Assembly: GCF_011602085.1 (NCBI RefSeq)
Contig: NZ_JAAONY010000001.1
Location: forward strand, 1,736,001 to 1,800,000
DNA length: 64,000 bases
Origin: Pseudoteredinibacter isoporae
Lineage (GTDB): Bacteria; Pseudomonadota; Gammaproteobacteria; Pseudomonadales; Cellvibrionaceae
Reading direction: 5' to 3'
How positions within the stretch are numbered: the first letter of the stretch is position 1; the number at the start of each line of letters is the position of its first letter. Both the position numbers and the translations under genes were made by a program. Positions 24,388-33,293 of this stretch are shown here, piece after piece. The notes below the pieces were generated by a model that worked only from the letters and a program-made list of their open reading frames with translations, searched no databases and was not told the DNA's origin.

Positions 24388-25425
24388 ATGTCTGATACCG
24401 AATTGGGGGCGTGTGAGCTTCCACCCCACACCAAAACCTTCCGAAATGCCGCCTACTCCGAATGGGTGCAGTTGAAGAACAATTACCCGCGCTTTGTGAA
24501 TTATCGCAATTCTAAAACCGAATCCGGCTATGAGGAGTTATATCGTCTGCAAGCGGGCTTTTACCTCCGAATACTGAATCTGAAGGTTTTGCAACACAGC
24601 ACGGTACCTCTCAAGTTTGCCGGTCAGCACTTGATTATCGCCTTGAAGCTCAGAGGCACAAATAAACTCAGCAGTGCGGGTGGCGAAGAATTGTTTTTAT
24701 CGGCCAGTACCGCAGGCATCTACTATTTCGATGAAGATGCCTTGCTTGAAGACAGCAGCGAGAAAGATGATTATCTGATGGTTATGCTGGTGATCGATGT
24801 GGAGCAACTGGGGCAGGCCCCCCTGTCATTTGAGGCGGATTCCATGCCACGCATGCTGCATCCTATTCTCAATGGTGTGGAAAAACGCCTGGAGTTCAGT
24901 TATCACTTTGGCCCGGATATTTTATCGGCCGCCGAAGCGGTGGTGGGCAGGCGAGTGCGCCAGGAGCACCTTTCCCTGTACCTGCGCAGCAAAGCGGTGG
25001 AGTTGTTATGTCTGGTTTTTCAGGACATCAGCCTGCTGGAGGCCAACTATCAACTGAAACAAATTCCAGAGCAGGATATTGAACGCTTGAATCAAGTGAA
25101 GTTGTACATCGACGATAATCTGCAGGATATTCTCCCGGTGGCGGATATGGCCAAGCGCTTTCAGTTGTCTGAATCGCGTTTAAAGTCGGGATTCAGCTCG
25201 CTGTTTGGGATGAGCATCCGCCAATATCTCCTGGGCTTGAGGATGCAGCGTTCCCAGGAAATGCTGGCCGAAAACCGATTAAACATTGATGTGATTGCCG
25301 ATCAGCTGGGTTATCGCCACACCAGCAACTTTATATCGGCCTTCAAGCGTCATTTTGGTATGACGCCAAAAGCCTATCAGACGCGAGTGCTGACCAAATT
25401 TATGGGTGCCGATCCAAAATCATAA
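24388..25425 (+). CDS. AraC-family regulator, PchR-like
   Basis: The 345-residue protein has a poorly conserved N-domain ('LYRLQAGFYLRILNLKV', 'GQHLIIALKLRG') and a C-terminal AraC HTH ('VADMAKRFQLSESRLKSGF', 'FGMSIRQYLLGLRMQRSQEM', 'GYRHTSNFISAFKRHFGMTP') of the PchR group, which activates TonB receptor genes when the cognate siderophore is bound. It lies 91 bp upstream of a TonB receptor gene on the same strand, a classic arrangement. Its paralog is at 33294-34304. The inducer is unknown. Confidence 0.87.
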   Translation: MSDTELGACELPPHTKTFRNAAYSEWVQLKNNYPRFVNYRNSKTESGYEELYRLQAGFYLRILNLKVLQHSTVPLKFAGQHLIIALKLRGTNKLSSAGGEELFLSASTAGIYYFDEDALLEDSSEKDDYLMVMLVIDVEQLGQAPLSFEADSMPRMLHPILNGVEKRLEFSYHFGPDILSAAEAVVGRRVRQEHLSLYLRSKAVELLCLVFQDISLLEANYQLKQIPEQDIERLNQVKLYIDDNLQDILPVADMAKRFQLSESRLKSGFSSLFGMSIRQYLLGLRMQRSQEMLAENRLNIDVIADQLGYRHTSNFISAFKRHFGMTPKAYQTRVLTKFMGADPKS

Positions 25426-25516
25426 TAATTGCTCTCTTGCCCATAACTTTCTTGTAAAAGCAGTTGCTAGCATCTCTTCATACCAATTAGCAGCAAGATG
25501 TGGAGTGTGAGGCGAG

Positions 25517-27736
25517 ATGAATAATGTTAAAAAAGCCCCGTTAAGTGCAGCCGTAGCTTTGGTGTTGGGCTTATCCAATGCGCAAGCGGCGGTTATTGAA
25601 GAAGTTGTGGTGACGGCCAGTAAGCGAGCCCAAAGTGCCCAGGATCTCGGTGTGTCGGTCAGTGCATTTGCAGGCAACGATATCCAGGATCTGGGCCTGG
25701 ACCAGGCGACAGATCTGACTGCTCACACGCCGGGTTTAACCACCACCAATGCGACCTCGGGCGGTACCCCAATCTTTGCCATTCGAGGCATTGGCCTGGA
25801 TGACTTTAATATCAATAACAGCAGTGGTGTGGGTGTTTACGTTGACGAAGTCTTTGCCAGCTCGCCCATGCTGTTGGGGTTTCAGTTGTTGGATCTGGAA
25901 CGCGTTGAGGTCTTGAAAGGCCCCCAGGGCACACTGTATGGCAAGAACACCACAGGAGGCGCCATCAACTTTGTTGGGGCGAAACCTGATGAGTACTTCG
26001 CGGCTGAACTGCGGGCGACAGCGGGGCGTTGGAATCGCTACGGTCTGGAAGGCTTTGTGAATGGCGCTTTGAGTGAGAGCGTCAATGGTCGCCTGGCGTT
26101 CAGCTACGATCGCCAAAGCGAGGGCTGGCAGCGGGATATCGATACCGGAAACCGCTATGGCGAAATCGATCGCCTTGCCCTGGTTTCAAAATTTGCAATC
26201 GCCGTTGGCGACAATACCGATGTGTTGCTGAATCTGCATTACGGTAAAGATCAGTCCTTGCCTTTATCTCCCCAAAACGATGACTCAGAAGCACGAGCCA
26301 ATGACACTCTGTTTTTAGGAGGATTATTTGACGGTCTGTTGGATGTGCCCGCCGATGCGCGCAGTGTGCGCGTTGGCAGTTTGCCTCTTGACCGGGATGA
26401 AGAGGGCTACGGTGGCGCAATCACGGTGAAGCACAGTCTGGACACTATTGATATCACCAGCATTACTGCCTTCGAACACTACGAGCGTTCTGTAGTGGAT
26501 AATTACGACGGAACCGCCGCTGCCTTTTTGGATCTGGTACAGAACGGTGAGCTGAAACAATATTCACAGGAGCTGCGTTTTACCTCCGATGGCAGCGGTG
26601 ACTACAGTTGGGTGGCAGGCGTGAACTACTCAGTGGATGAAGTCGACGTTGATGATGATTTTATTCTGCTCGATTCCGCCGGAGTGAATCTAACAACCGC
26701 TTACACCCAAAAGAGCGAATCCTTCGGGGCGTATTTTCACAATGAATACCAATTGGCTGAAGCCTGGCGCCTGATTGCCGGTCTGCGCTATTCCCGCGAT
26801 GTTCGTGAGTTTGTTGGTGGAACACGAAGCACCGATGGTAGCGACTTCCTTGGCGCAATTGCGGCGCATACCGGAACCGCCGCGTTTGCCGGTCAGTCAA
26901 TTCTGGAGCAGAACTCGGAAGTGACGGAAAACAATGTCTCTGGAAAACTGGGTTTTGAATATGATTTGGAAGACGGCTCCCTGATTTATGGCAGCTGGTC
27001 GAGCAGTTATAAAGGCGGTTTGTTTTATGGTGGCGTGGGCGCGGCACAGGGCGTGCTTGATTATGTAAAACCGGAGGAGGTGATCGCGTTTGAAATCGGC
27101 TTTAAAACCCTCCTGCTGGACGACAGTTTGCAGCTTAACGGTGCTGTGTATCGCTATGACTACGAAGATCGTCAATCCCTGGTCATTGTTGAAGATCCAG
27201 TGTTGTTTTTGGTAGCGACGCTGGCGAATGTTCCTGAATCCACCATTACTGGCGGTGAGCTGGAGTTTCAATGGAAGCCCGCAGAAAATTTTGATATCCG
27301 CAGTGGTGTTTCCTATATCGACTCAGAAGTTAAAAGCGATTTGAGCTCAGCCGATGTAAGGGGCTTGAATTTACTCGGTGCAGTACCCGCAGGAACGGAT
27401 TTATCTCAGGCACCCCAGTGGACTTTCAACCTTCTGATGGCCCATGAGTGGACCTTCGGCGAACATATTCTGCGAGCCCAGGCGGACTACAGTTGGTCTG
27501 ATCGCCAGTTCGCCGCGCTGGCTGATCCGGTTGCCCAGTATGGGCCAATTAAATCGCTCGGAGGCCGTTTAAGTTTGCGAAGCAGTAACGATTTGTGGGA
27601 ATTCAGCGTGTGGGGTAAAAACCTGGCGGATCAAATTTCAGAAAGCTACAGCTTTACCAATAACTCCGCGGCCCGTACGGTATACCGACAACAACCGCGC
27701 AGTTTTGGTGTAGAAGCGGTTTATCGCTTCGACTGA
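25517..27736 (+). CDS. TonB-dependent outer membrane receptor
   Basis: The 739-residue protein has a signal peptide ('AALALVLGLSNAQA'-type, cleaved near residue 26), a TonB-box-like 'IEEVVVTASKR', a plug domain with 'FAIRGIGLDDFN', 'VGVYVDEVFASSP', 'LERVEVLKGPQGTLYGKNTT' and 'GGAINFV', and a 22-strand-type barrel ending in aromatic F-D. This is the family of OMC-type and siderophore-like receptors. It is followed by an MFS transporter (42-bp gap) and an acetylpolyamine amidohydrolase, and preceded by a PchR-like activator, so it probably imports a substrate that is then deacetylated in the cytoplasm. The substrate is unknown. Confidence 0.92.
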   Translation: MNNVKKAPLSAAVALVLGLSNAQAAVIEEVVVTASKRAQSAQDLGVSVSAFAGNDIQDLGLDQATDLTAHTPGLTTTNATSGGTPIFAIRGIGLDDFNINNSSGVGVYVDEVFASSPMLLGFQLLDLERVEVLKGPQGTLYGKNTTGGAINFVGAKPDEYFAAELRATAGRWNRYGLEGFVNGALSESVNGRLAFSYDRQSEGWQRDIDTGNRYGEIDRLALVSKFAIAVGDNTDVLLNLHYGKDQSLPLSPQNDDSEARANDTLFLGGLFDGLLDVPADARSVRVGSLPLDRDEEGYGGAITVKHSLDTIDITSITAFEHYERSVVDNYDGTAAAFLDLVQNGELKQYSQELRFTSDGSGDYSWVAGVNYSVDEVDVDDDFILLDSAGVNLTTAYTQKSESFGAYFHNEYQLAEAWRLIAGLRYSRDVREFVGGTRSTDGSDFLGAIAAHTGTAAFAGQSILEQNSEVTENNVSGKLGFEYDLEDGSLIYGSWSSSYKGGLFYGGVGAAQGVLDYVKPEEVIAFEIGFKTLLLDDSLQLNGAVYRYDYEDRQSLVIVEDPVLFLVATLANVPESTITGGELEFQWKPAENFDIRSGVSYIDSEVKSDLSSADVRGLNLLGAVPAGTDLSQAPQWTFNLLMAHEWTFGEHILRAQADYSWSDRQFAALADPVAQYGPIKSLGGRLSLRSSNDLWEFSVWGKNLADQISESYSFTNNSAARTVYRQQPRSFGVEAVYRFD

Positions 27737-27778
27737 TTGAACGCTACAGATTAAACCCTTTCGGGGCAGGTCTGCTAT

Positions 27779-28975
27779 ATGTCATTACTATTGGATCATT
27801 CTGGGCGTCGAGTGAGCCTGGCGGCACTGGGTGCATTGCCGGGCTTGATGCCTCTGGCAATTTTGCCGGCTTATCTTGGTGCTCTGGTTAGCCACGGTGG
27901 ATACTCTGCCAGCGATGCTGGTGTGATCTGTGCCCTGAATTTACTGGGTAATGCTTTAGGGGTTATGTGGGTTTCATGGCGCCCATCTGGCCGTATTGTT
28001 CCCATATTGCTCATGGGTTTCTGCCTTGAAGTGATTGCCGATATATTGGCATCAGTTCTTGAGCCCGGTAACGGGCTCCCTTTTTTAAGGCTGATTGCAG
28101 GTGTTGGTGGAGGGTTGTTCACTGGCGTTGGCTTTCGAATGATCGCAGCTTCGAATAAAACCGATGCCGGTTTTGGCTTGCTGATTCTTCTGCAGTTTTT
28201 ATTGGGCGCGCTTCTATTGGATCAATTGCCCCCGCTTGTGGAAGCTTATGGTGTTCGCATCATTTATCTGATCTTTATTGCCTGTGCCTTGTTGAGCACG
28301 CTGGCCTTTTTCTTCTTGAGTCTCATTTCAAAAAGCACGAACGTCGAAGGCTCCGATCTTCTGTTCTCTCGGGAAAATACGCAGACAGGTCATCCGCCAC
28401 GGAAAACGCTCAATAAACTGCAGGCATCACTGGCCTTGTTGGCCATTATCGCGTTTGAAATTTCGGCGTCCGGAGTTTGGGCCTACGCGGAACAGATCGC
28501 CAGTGCCTGGAGTATTTCCGTAGAAGACACCGCAGGCGCCCTGGCCTGGGGGGCATTGGCGGGCATTCCGGGATCGTTTCTGGTGGTACTGCAGGGCGAT
28601 CGATGGGGGCGCTTATTGCCGGTGGTGCTAGCGGTGCTGATAGCCGCCCTGAGTCTGTTTTGGCTCTCGGGTCTGTCCGGGAGCGATTCGGTTTTTCTCA
28701 TCGCGATGTTGGTCTTTAATTTTTCCTGGGCCTACGTTGTGCCCTATATGCAGGCCGAGCAGGCGACATTAGACGAGACCGGGCAGTTGGCAACGTTCGG
28801 TATGTCCGCCGTATTGCTTGCGATCGCCTATGGGCCTTATTTGTTTTCCCTTTTTATTGCCAGCGATGGCCATCAGACGGCGCTAACAGTCTGCCTTGCG
28901 CTGTTAATGGCTTGTGTGTTGTTCACGATTCTTCTGGCTTATTTCAAACGCGCATCCGGCGCACAACGGAGTTGA
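27779..28975 (+). CDS. MFS transporter
   Basis: The 398-residue protein has about twelve hydrophobic segments and the two-fold pseudo-repeat of major facilitator proteins, with 'VSWRPSGRIVPILLMG' near the loop after TM2 and 'LQGDRWGRLLPVVLAVL' in the second half. It is in the inner membrane. It lies 42 bp after the TonB receptor and 3 bp before the amidohydrolase gene, which indicates an operon. Its direction is uncertain: it could bring the receptor's substrate across the inner membrane or export a product. Confidence 0.85.
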   Translation: MSLLLDHSGRRVSLAALGALPGLMPLAILPAYLGALVSHGGYSASDAGVICALNLLGNALGVMWVSWRPSGRIVPILLMGFCLEVIADILASVLEPGNGLPFLRLIAGVGGGLFTGVGFRMIAASNKTDAGFGLLILLQFLLGALLLDQLPPLVEAYGVRIIYLIFIACALLSTLAFFFLSLISKSTNVEGSDLLFSRENTQTGHPPRKTLNKLQASLALLAIIAFEISASGVWAYAEQIASAWSISVEDTAGALAWGALAGIPGSFLVVLQGDRWGRLLPVVLAVLIAALSLFWLSGLSGSDSVFLIAMLVFNFSWAYVVPYMQAEQATLDETGQLATFGMSAVLLAIAYGPYLFSLFIASDGHQTALTVCLALLMACVLFTILLAYFKRASGAQRS

Positions 28976-28978
28976 CCT

Positions 28979-30046
28979 TTGAAAACAGTTTTTAGTCCGA
29001 GGCACAGCGATCATTGGCTGCGCTATGAATATTCCGGTGGCCAGGCCAAGCCCTGTTTTGAAAAGCCGGATCGTGTTGAGTTTGTAAAACGCGAAATTCT
29101 AAATCGTCGGCTTGGCAGCATCCTATTGGCGGAAGAGTTTTCCCTCGATCACTTGTGCGCCGTACACGATGAATCCTATATCCGCTTTTTACAGGAGTGT
29201 TGGGCGCAGTGGGTCAAAGAAATGAACCCGGAACTCGATGCAATTGCCACTGTGTTTAATCGCCAGAGCTTTGCGGATCATATTGAACCCAGGAGCATTG
29301 AAGCCCGACTCGGCAAGTATTCGGCGGATTTAACGGCCGGGCTCGGCCCCAAGTCCTGGTACGCTATTGAAGCGTCGGCGCATGTTGCCTTGAGCGGCGC
29401 GAAACAATTGCTGGGTGGAGAGAAGGCGATGTTCTCGCTTTGCCGACCGGCCGGCCATCATGCCTCGGCCGCACTCATGGCAGGTTACTGTTATGTAAAT
29501 AATGCCGCCGTTGCTGCCCAGTATTGTCTGGATCAGGGCTGTGACCGGGTGGCCATTCTGGACATCGACTATCATCATGGCAACGGTACCCAATCAATTT
29601 TTTACGAGCGCTCTGAGGTTTTCGTGGCCTCGATTCACGCCGACCCGGATCAGGAATACCCTTTTTACGCGGGCAGGGCCGATGAGTGTGGTGCTTTGAA
29701 AGGCTTGGGGGCGAATTTAAATATCCCTCTGTCTTTGGGCACAACGGCCTGGCCGGAATACCAGACAGCCTTGCAGCAAAGTATGGATGCCATCGCAAGC
29801 TACAAGCCTGATGTCTTAATTGTCTCTCTCGGAGTCGATACCTACGAGGAAGATCCCATTTCCCATTTTCGTTTGAGCTCAGACGACTTTACGAAGATCG
29901 GCAAACAATTGGCAGCCCTGGACCTGCCAAGCCTGTTTGTGTTTGAAGGGGGGTACGCTGTGGGGGCAATAGGGGTCAATACCGTCAATGTACTGGAAGC
30001 CTACAGCGAGGCAGTTATGCAAAATCCGTCCGTGGTGTCTTTGTGA
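28979..30046 (+). CDS. Acetylpolyamine amidohydrolase / histone deacetylase family
   Basis: The start is TTG 28979 behind GGAG, 3 bp after the MFS stop; it gives 355 residues, the usual APAH length. The zinc site is complete: D197 and H199 in 'DIDYHHGNGTQ', D287 in 'GVDTYEEDP', plus catalytic H160/H161 in 'CRPAGHHAS' and Y326 in 'EGGYAVGAIG'. The segment of about residues 80-115 corresponds to the insertion that closes the APAH active site and favours narrow acetylpolyamines. The enzyme removes acetyl from N-acetylated polyamines in the cytoplasm. Its place in a TonB receptor operon is unusual. Confidence 0.9.
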   Translation: MKTVFSPRHSDHWLRYEYSGGQAKPCFEKPDRVEFVKREILNRRLGSILLAEEFSLDHLCAVHDESYIRFLQECWAQWVKEMNPELDAIATVFNRQSFADHIEPRSIEARLGKYSADLTAGLGPKSWYAIEASAHVALSGAKQLLGGEKAMFSLCRPAGHHASAALMAGYCYVNNAAVAAQYCLDQGCDRVAILDIDYHHGNGTQSIFYERSEVFVASIHADPDQEYPFYAGRADECGALKGLGANLNIPLSLGTTAWPEYQTALQQSMDAIASYKPDVLIVSLGVDTYEEDPISHFRLSSDDFTKIGKQLAALDLPSLFVFEGGYAVGAIGVNTVNVLEAYSEAVMQNPSVVSL

Positions 30047-30151
30047 GTGGATGGAGTGTCCACGTATTTTTATGTGGGACGCTGTCGTGAATGCGGTGAT
30101 AGGGGAAGTGGCGACACCTTTTTTCTGAAGTTGCCGCCACTACATGAATCT

Positions 30152-31681
30152 TTAATCCTTATAGCGGTGTATATCCTTTTCGGTACCTGTTCTTTTTGAG
30201 GCTTCCGGAAAATGAGCGGCTTCAGAACCCTCTTTAAAGCGATAGTGGAGGCCGGGGCCCTGTTTCATTGTATAGGGCACGGCGTGCTCGCCATCGGTCT
30301 CTGCGATTAATTCAAAAATCCGTTTTCTTAACTGCCTGACAATCGCGTTTGATTTGGGGTCCGCAATCAGATTGTGTTGCTCCCGCGGATCGTTTTCCAA
30401 ATCATAAAGCTCATCGGTATCCCATATTCCATGGTACTGAATGAACTTGTGTGTGGGTGTGCGAATGGCAAACGTGGTTGGGGTATGAGGGAATACCCAT
30501 TCCCAATAGTATTCATACAGCAATTCATTTCGCCAGTTTGCGGCGCTCTTCCCGTTCAGTTGTTGACTGAAGCTGCGTCCGTGAAATTCCCGATTTACAT
30601 TGACACCCGCCAAATCCAGAATGGTAGGAGCCAAATCAATATTGGCCACCATATCGTCAACCGTATCTGGTTTTGTCTCGGACAGCGGGCTATAAACGAT
30701 CAGGGGAACTCGCATGGATTCTTCATAGGCATTTCTCTTATCAATCAAACCATGTTCTCCGAACATGAATCCATTGTCTCCCATAAAGATAATGATGGTG
30801 TCCCGATCAAAACCTTTTTCTTTCAGAACCGATCGGATTCTTGCCGTGCTTTCATCTACCGCTGCCATGGCCCGGTGATACTTGCGTTTGTAATCCCTGA
30901 CATCAAGGTCACTGTGGTAAGGAAATTCCAGCCCGTGCCAGCTGTTCCTCTGATTTTGAACCCACATGGGTTTTTTGGAGTCTTTGCCTTTTGAGCTGTT
31001 CGCGCTGACCGGTAATTTGATGTCTACATCTTCGTACAAATCTTTGTGTCTTTCGGCCGGGGTGAAATTATCGTGCACCGCTTTATGGGAGAGAAACAGG
31101 AAAAAGTTATCGTCTTTTTTAACGCTTTCCAACCAATCTACCGCGTAGTCGGTCAACTCATCGGTGATGTATCCCTTTTGGGGAACGTGTTTACCGTTGA
31201 TGTTGAGGGGAGTATTGGGGTCTGGGAGATAATGTCCCTGCCCGGAAAAACTGATCCAGTGTCCGAAGCCAGGCTGGGGATCGTCTTTATGCCTGCCCAT
31301 ATGCCACTTGCCGATAAAAGCGGTTTTATAGCCCGCTGCTTGAAGGTCCTGTGCAAAGAAGCGGGTATCGGGGGCAAAGTCCCTCGCCAGATTATCGACG
31401 ATACCGTGGGAGTGGGCGTACTTCCCGGTGAGTATCGAAGCTCGACTTGGTGAACACAGTGACGTGGTCACGAAGGCATTTTTAAAATGAACGCCCTCCT
31501 GAGCGAGTTGATCCAGGGCGGGGGTGGTGAGCTCAGGGTTCATGAAGCCCAGTTCGTCAAACCTTTGGTCGTCGGTGAGGATGAAGACAAAGTTAGGTCT
31601 GCTATCCTGTGATTCCGAAGCCACTACCGGCGGAGCGAGCACGCTGAGCAACCCTATTACGGCCAAAAACAACCTCACCAT
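30152..31681 (-). CDS. Secreted type I sulfatase
   Basis: The 509-residue protein has a signal peptide (cleaved near VVASES). The sulfatase signature C76-S-P-S-R80 ('TTSLCSPSRASILTGKYAHS') supplies the formylglycine residue, and D37/D38 in 'ILTDDQRFDELG' are metal ligands. Other conserved parts are 'GKWHMGRHKDDPQPGF', 'MGDNGFMFGEHG' and 'KRNAYEESMRVPLIVY'. It would hydrolyse sulfate esters on polysaccharides or glycans in the periplasm. Exact linkage cannot be read. A formylglycine-generating enzyme gene is not in this window. It is convergent with the APAH gene. Confidence 0.9.
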   Translation of the reverse strand: MVRLFLAVIGLLSVLAPPVVASESQDSRPNFVFILTDDQRFDELGFMNPELTTPALDQLAQEGVHFKNAFVTTSLCSPSRASILTGKYAHSHGIVDNLARDFAPDTRFFAQDLQAAGYKTAFIGKWHMGRHKDDPQPGFGHWISFSGQGHYLPDPNTPLNINGKHVPQKGYITDELTDYAVDWLESVKKDDNFFLFLSHKAVHDNFTPAERHKDLYEDVDIKLPVSANSSKGKDSKKPMWVQNQRNSWHGLEFPYHSDLDVRDYKRKYHRAMAAVDESTARIRSVLKEKGFDRDTIIIFMGDNGFMFGEHGLIDKRNAYEESMRVPLIVYSPLSETKPDTVDDMVANIDLAPTILDLAGVNVNREFHGRSFSQQLNGKSAANWRNELLYEYYWEWVFPHTPTTFAIRTPTHKFIQYHGIWDTDELYDLENDPREQHNLIADPKSNAIVRQLRKRIFELIAETDGEHAVPYTMKQGPGLHYRFKEGSEAAHFPEASKRTGTEKDIHRYKD

Positions 31682-31942
31682 CTTATATTCTCCCCACTCT
31701 ATTTTACGTTTATTAATCCCATTATATGGTTGTGTTTGTGTGGGGGCAATATGAAGTTTAGGTTTGCGATAATATTGGGATTGTGTGGATAATTTTGATA
31801 TATGTTGGATTTATAGGTATTTCGGGCCATTTCTCTATGGTTTGATTTTTGGCCTACATTTCGGGATTCTATTATTAATCCCATTAATTGATTGTTTCTA
31901 GGGCGCCAGAAGCGCCCGCCTGTCGTTACTGGGTAAGCAGGG
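31682..31942. other. AT-rich intergenic region with AATCCC repeats
   Basis: TATTAATCCCATTA occurs twice, at 31711-31724 and 31873-31886, and GGGATT/AATCCC form an inverted repeat at 31863-31882. This region is upstream of the sulfatase and downstream of the serine hydrolase, so it may contain the sulfatase promoter and binding sites for an unknown regulator. No gene is seen. Confidence 0.4.
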
Positions 31943-33151
31943 TTAATGCTTTGGAAAGCCCTGAGCAATCGCTCTAAGGAATTCTATGGTTTCCAGTTCC
32001 TGGTTAGAGGCTTCGTCATTTGTGGTGCCGTAGCTTGGGTTGGCGGACAATTTGACGATCACGAGATCCCGGCTGGGGTTGATGTAAATAAACTGGTTGT
32101 ACACGCCAATGGCCATGTATTCGCCTTCCGACGTTTCAGGAATCCACCATTGATAGCCATAGCCCAGCGGGAAGTCCTCATGAATGCCGGGCATCAGGTA
32201 GGGGGCGTCGGGTTTGGTGGCCTTTTCAACCCAGTCCTGGGAAACGATGCGTTGCCCTTGCCAGCGGCCTTGTTGGCGATACAGCTCACCGATTTTGGCG
32301 TAGTCGCGAGCGGTGGCGTTCAGGCCGCCAAACGCCATTTCCATATCGTAATCATCCACAATCCAGTAGGCATCGGATTCCATGCCCAGTGGGTGCCAGA
32401 GTTTATCCTGAACATACTGGGTGATTGAGGTGCCGGTGGCAGCGGTCAATAACATCCCCAGAGCTTGGGTGTCGCCGGAGTTATAACGATTGGCCGTGCC
32501 GGGTTCCCATTCGCGTGTCATACCCTGAACGAATTCGTCCATCGAACCACCCAGTGCCATCACTTTGCCGAGGCGCATAACGTCAGAGTCGGGGTTGGCG
32601 TAATCCTCACTCCAGGCGGCTCCGGAGGACATCTGCAGCACGTCTTTGATTTTCACCCCATCATAGGCCGAGCCTTTGAGCGAAGGCACATAGTCCGTCA
32701 TGGGTTTGTGAATATCGATCAGCTGTTCATCAACGGCGATACCGATGGCGGTGGCGATGACACTTTTCGCTACCGACATAGACAGCCAGTTAACATCACG
32801 ACCTCCACTCAAACGGTAGCGTTCAAATCGAACCTCGCCACTGGCAATCACCAGCAGGGCGGCGGTATCGGTTTCACTCAGAAACGCTTCGCTATTAACG
32901 GTTTCTCCACCAAAGGAAAATTGTTGGGGCAGCTGAATCGGTTTGCCTTCCGGGAACTGGAAAGGCTTGGCGGCCGCCGTCATCGTCGTCACGGGCATAA
33001 ACTCGGCGACACGGCTGAATTTATGGTGCTGCTTTTCGCCATTGAACAAGCTGGTTGCAAAGCTGGCACGTTCGAATTTGTCCATGTACATCCACCCAAG
33101 GATCCCAGCGATGGCTGCTATGGCCAGGCCTATCATTAGTTTTTTCATCAT
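31943..33151 (-). CDS. Class C beta-lactamase-type serine hydrolase
   Basis: The 402-residue protein has an N-terminal membrane anchor (about residues 5-22). The active site is S126-V-A-K129 ('SMSVAKSVIATAIGIAVD'), followed by a Tyr-type second motif 'RYNSGDTQALGMLL' and a late 'GYGYQWWIP' region. It is most similar in layout to EstB-type esterases and 6-aminohexanoate oligomer hydrolases rather than to real beta-lactamases. It acts in the periplasm on an unknown ester or amide. It lies downstream of, and is co-oriented with, the AraC gene at 33294. Confidence 0.88.
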   Translation of the reverse strand: MMKKLMIGLAIAAIAGILGWMYMDKFERASFATSLFNGEKQHHKFSRVAEFMPVTTMTAAAKPFQFPEGKPIQLPQQFSFGGETVNSEAFLSETDTAALLVIASGEVRFERYRLSGGRDVNWLSMSVAKSVIATAIGIAVDEQLIDIHKPMTDYVPSLKGSAYDGVKIKDVLQMSSGAAWSEDYANPDSDVMRLGKVMALGGSMDEFVQGMTREWEPGTANRYNSGDTQALGMLLTAATGTSITQYVQDKLWHPLGMESDAYWIVDDYDMEMAFGGLNATARDYAKIGELYRQQGRWQGQRIVSQDWVEKATKPDAPYLMPGIHEDFPLGYGYQWWIPETSEGEYMAIGVYNQFIYINPSRDLVIVKLSANPSYGTTNDEASNQELETIEFLRAIAQGFPKH

Positions 33152-33293
33152 CTGTCTACACTCAAATTGGATTACAGGGCCTTGAAGCCCAGGTGTTCAA
33201 GCAGGGGAATTCAGCTTATCAAAGCCCTAAGATGCGTATTTATGCGGAGTTCCGAAGAATTTATGGGCGTTGCCTTAAGCAACAAGGGCCGCT

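Noticed and set aside
30374-30994. 206-codon open frame on the plus strand
   Set aside because: It is antisense to the sulfatase with its CSPSR site.
32465-33139. 224-codon open frame on the plus strand
   Set aside because: It is the opposite strand of the serine hydrolase, which has the SxxK motif. The shadow product is low-complexity in His and Gly.
31943-33151. Beta-lactamase resistance gene
   Set aside because: It has the SxxK fold but the rest resembles EstB-type esterases. There is no evidence of antibiotic hydrolysis.
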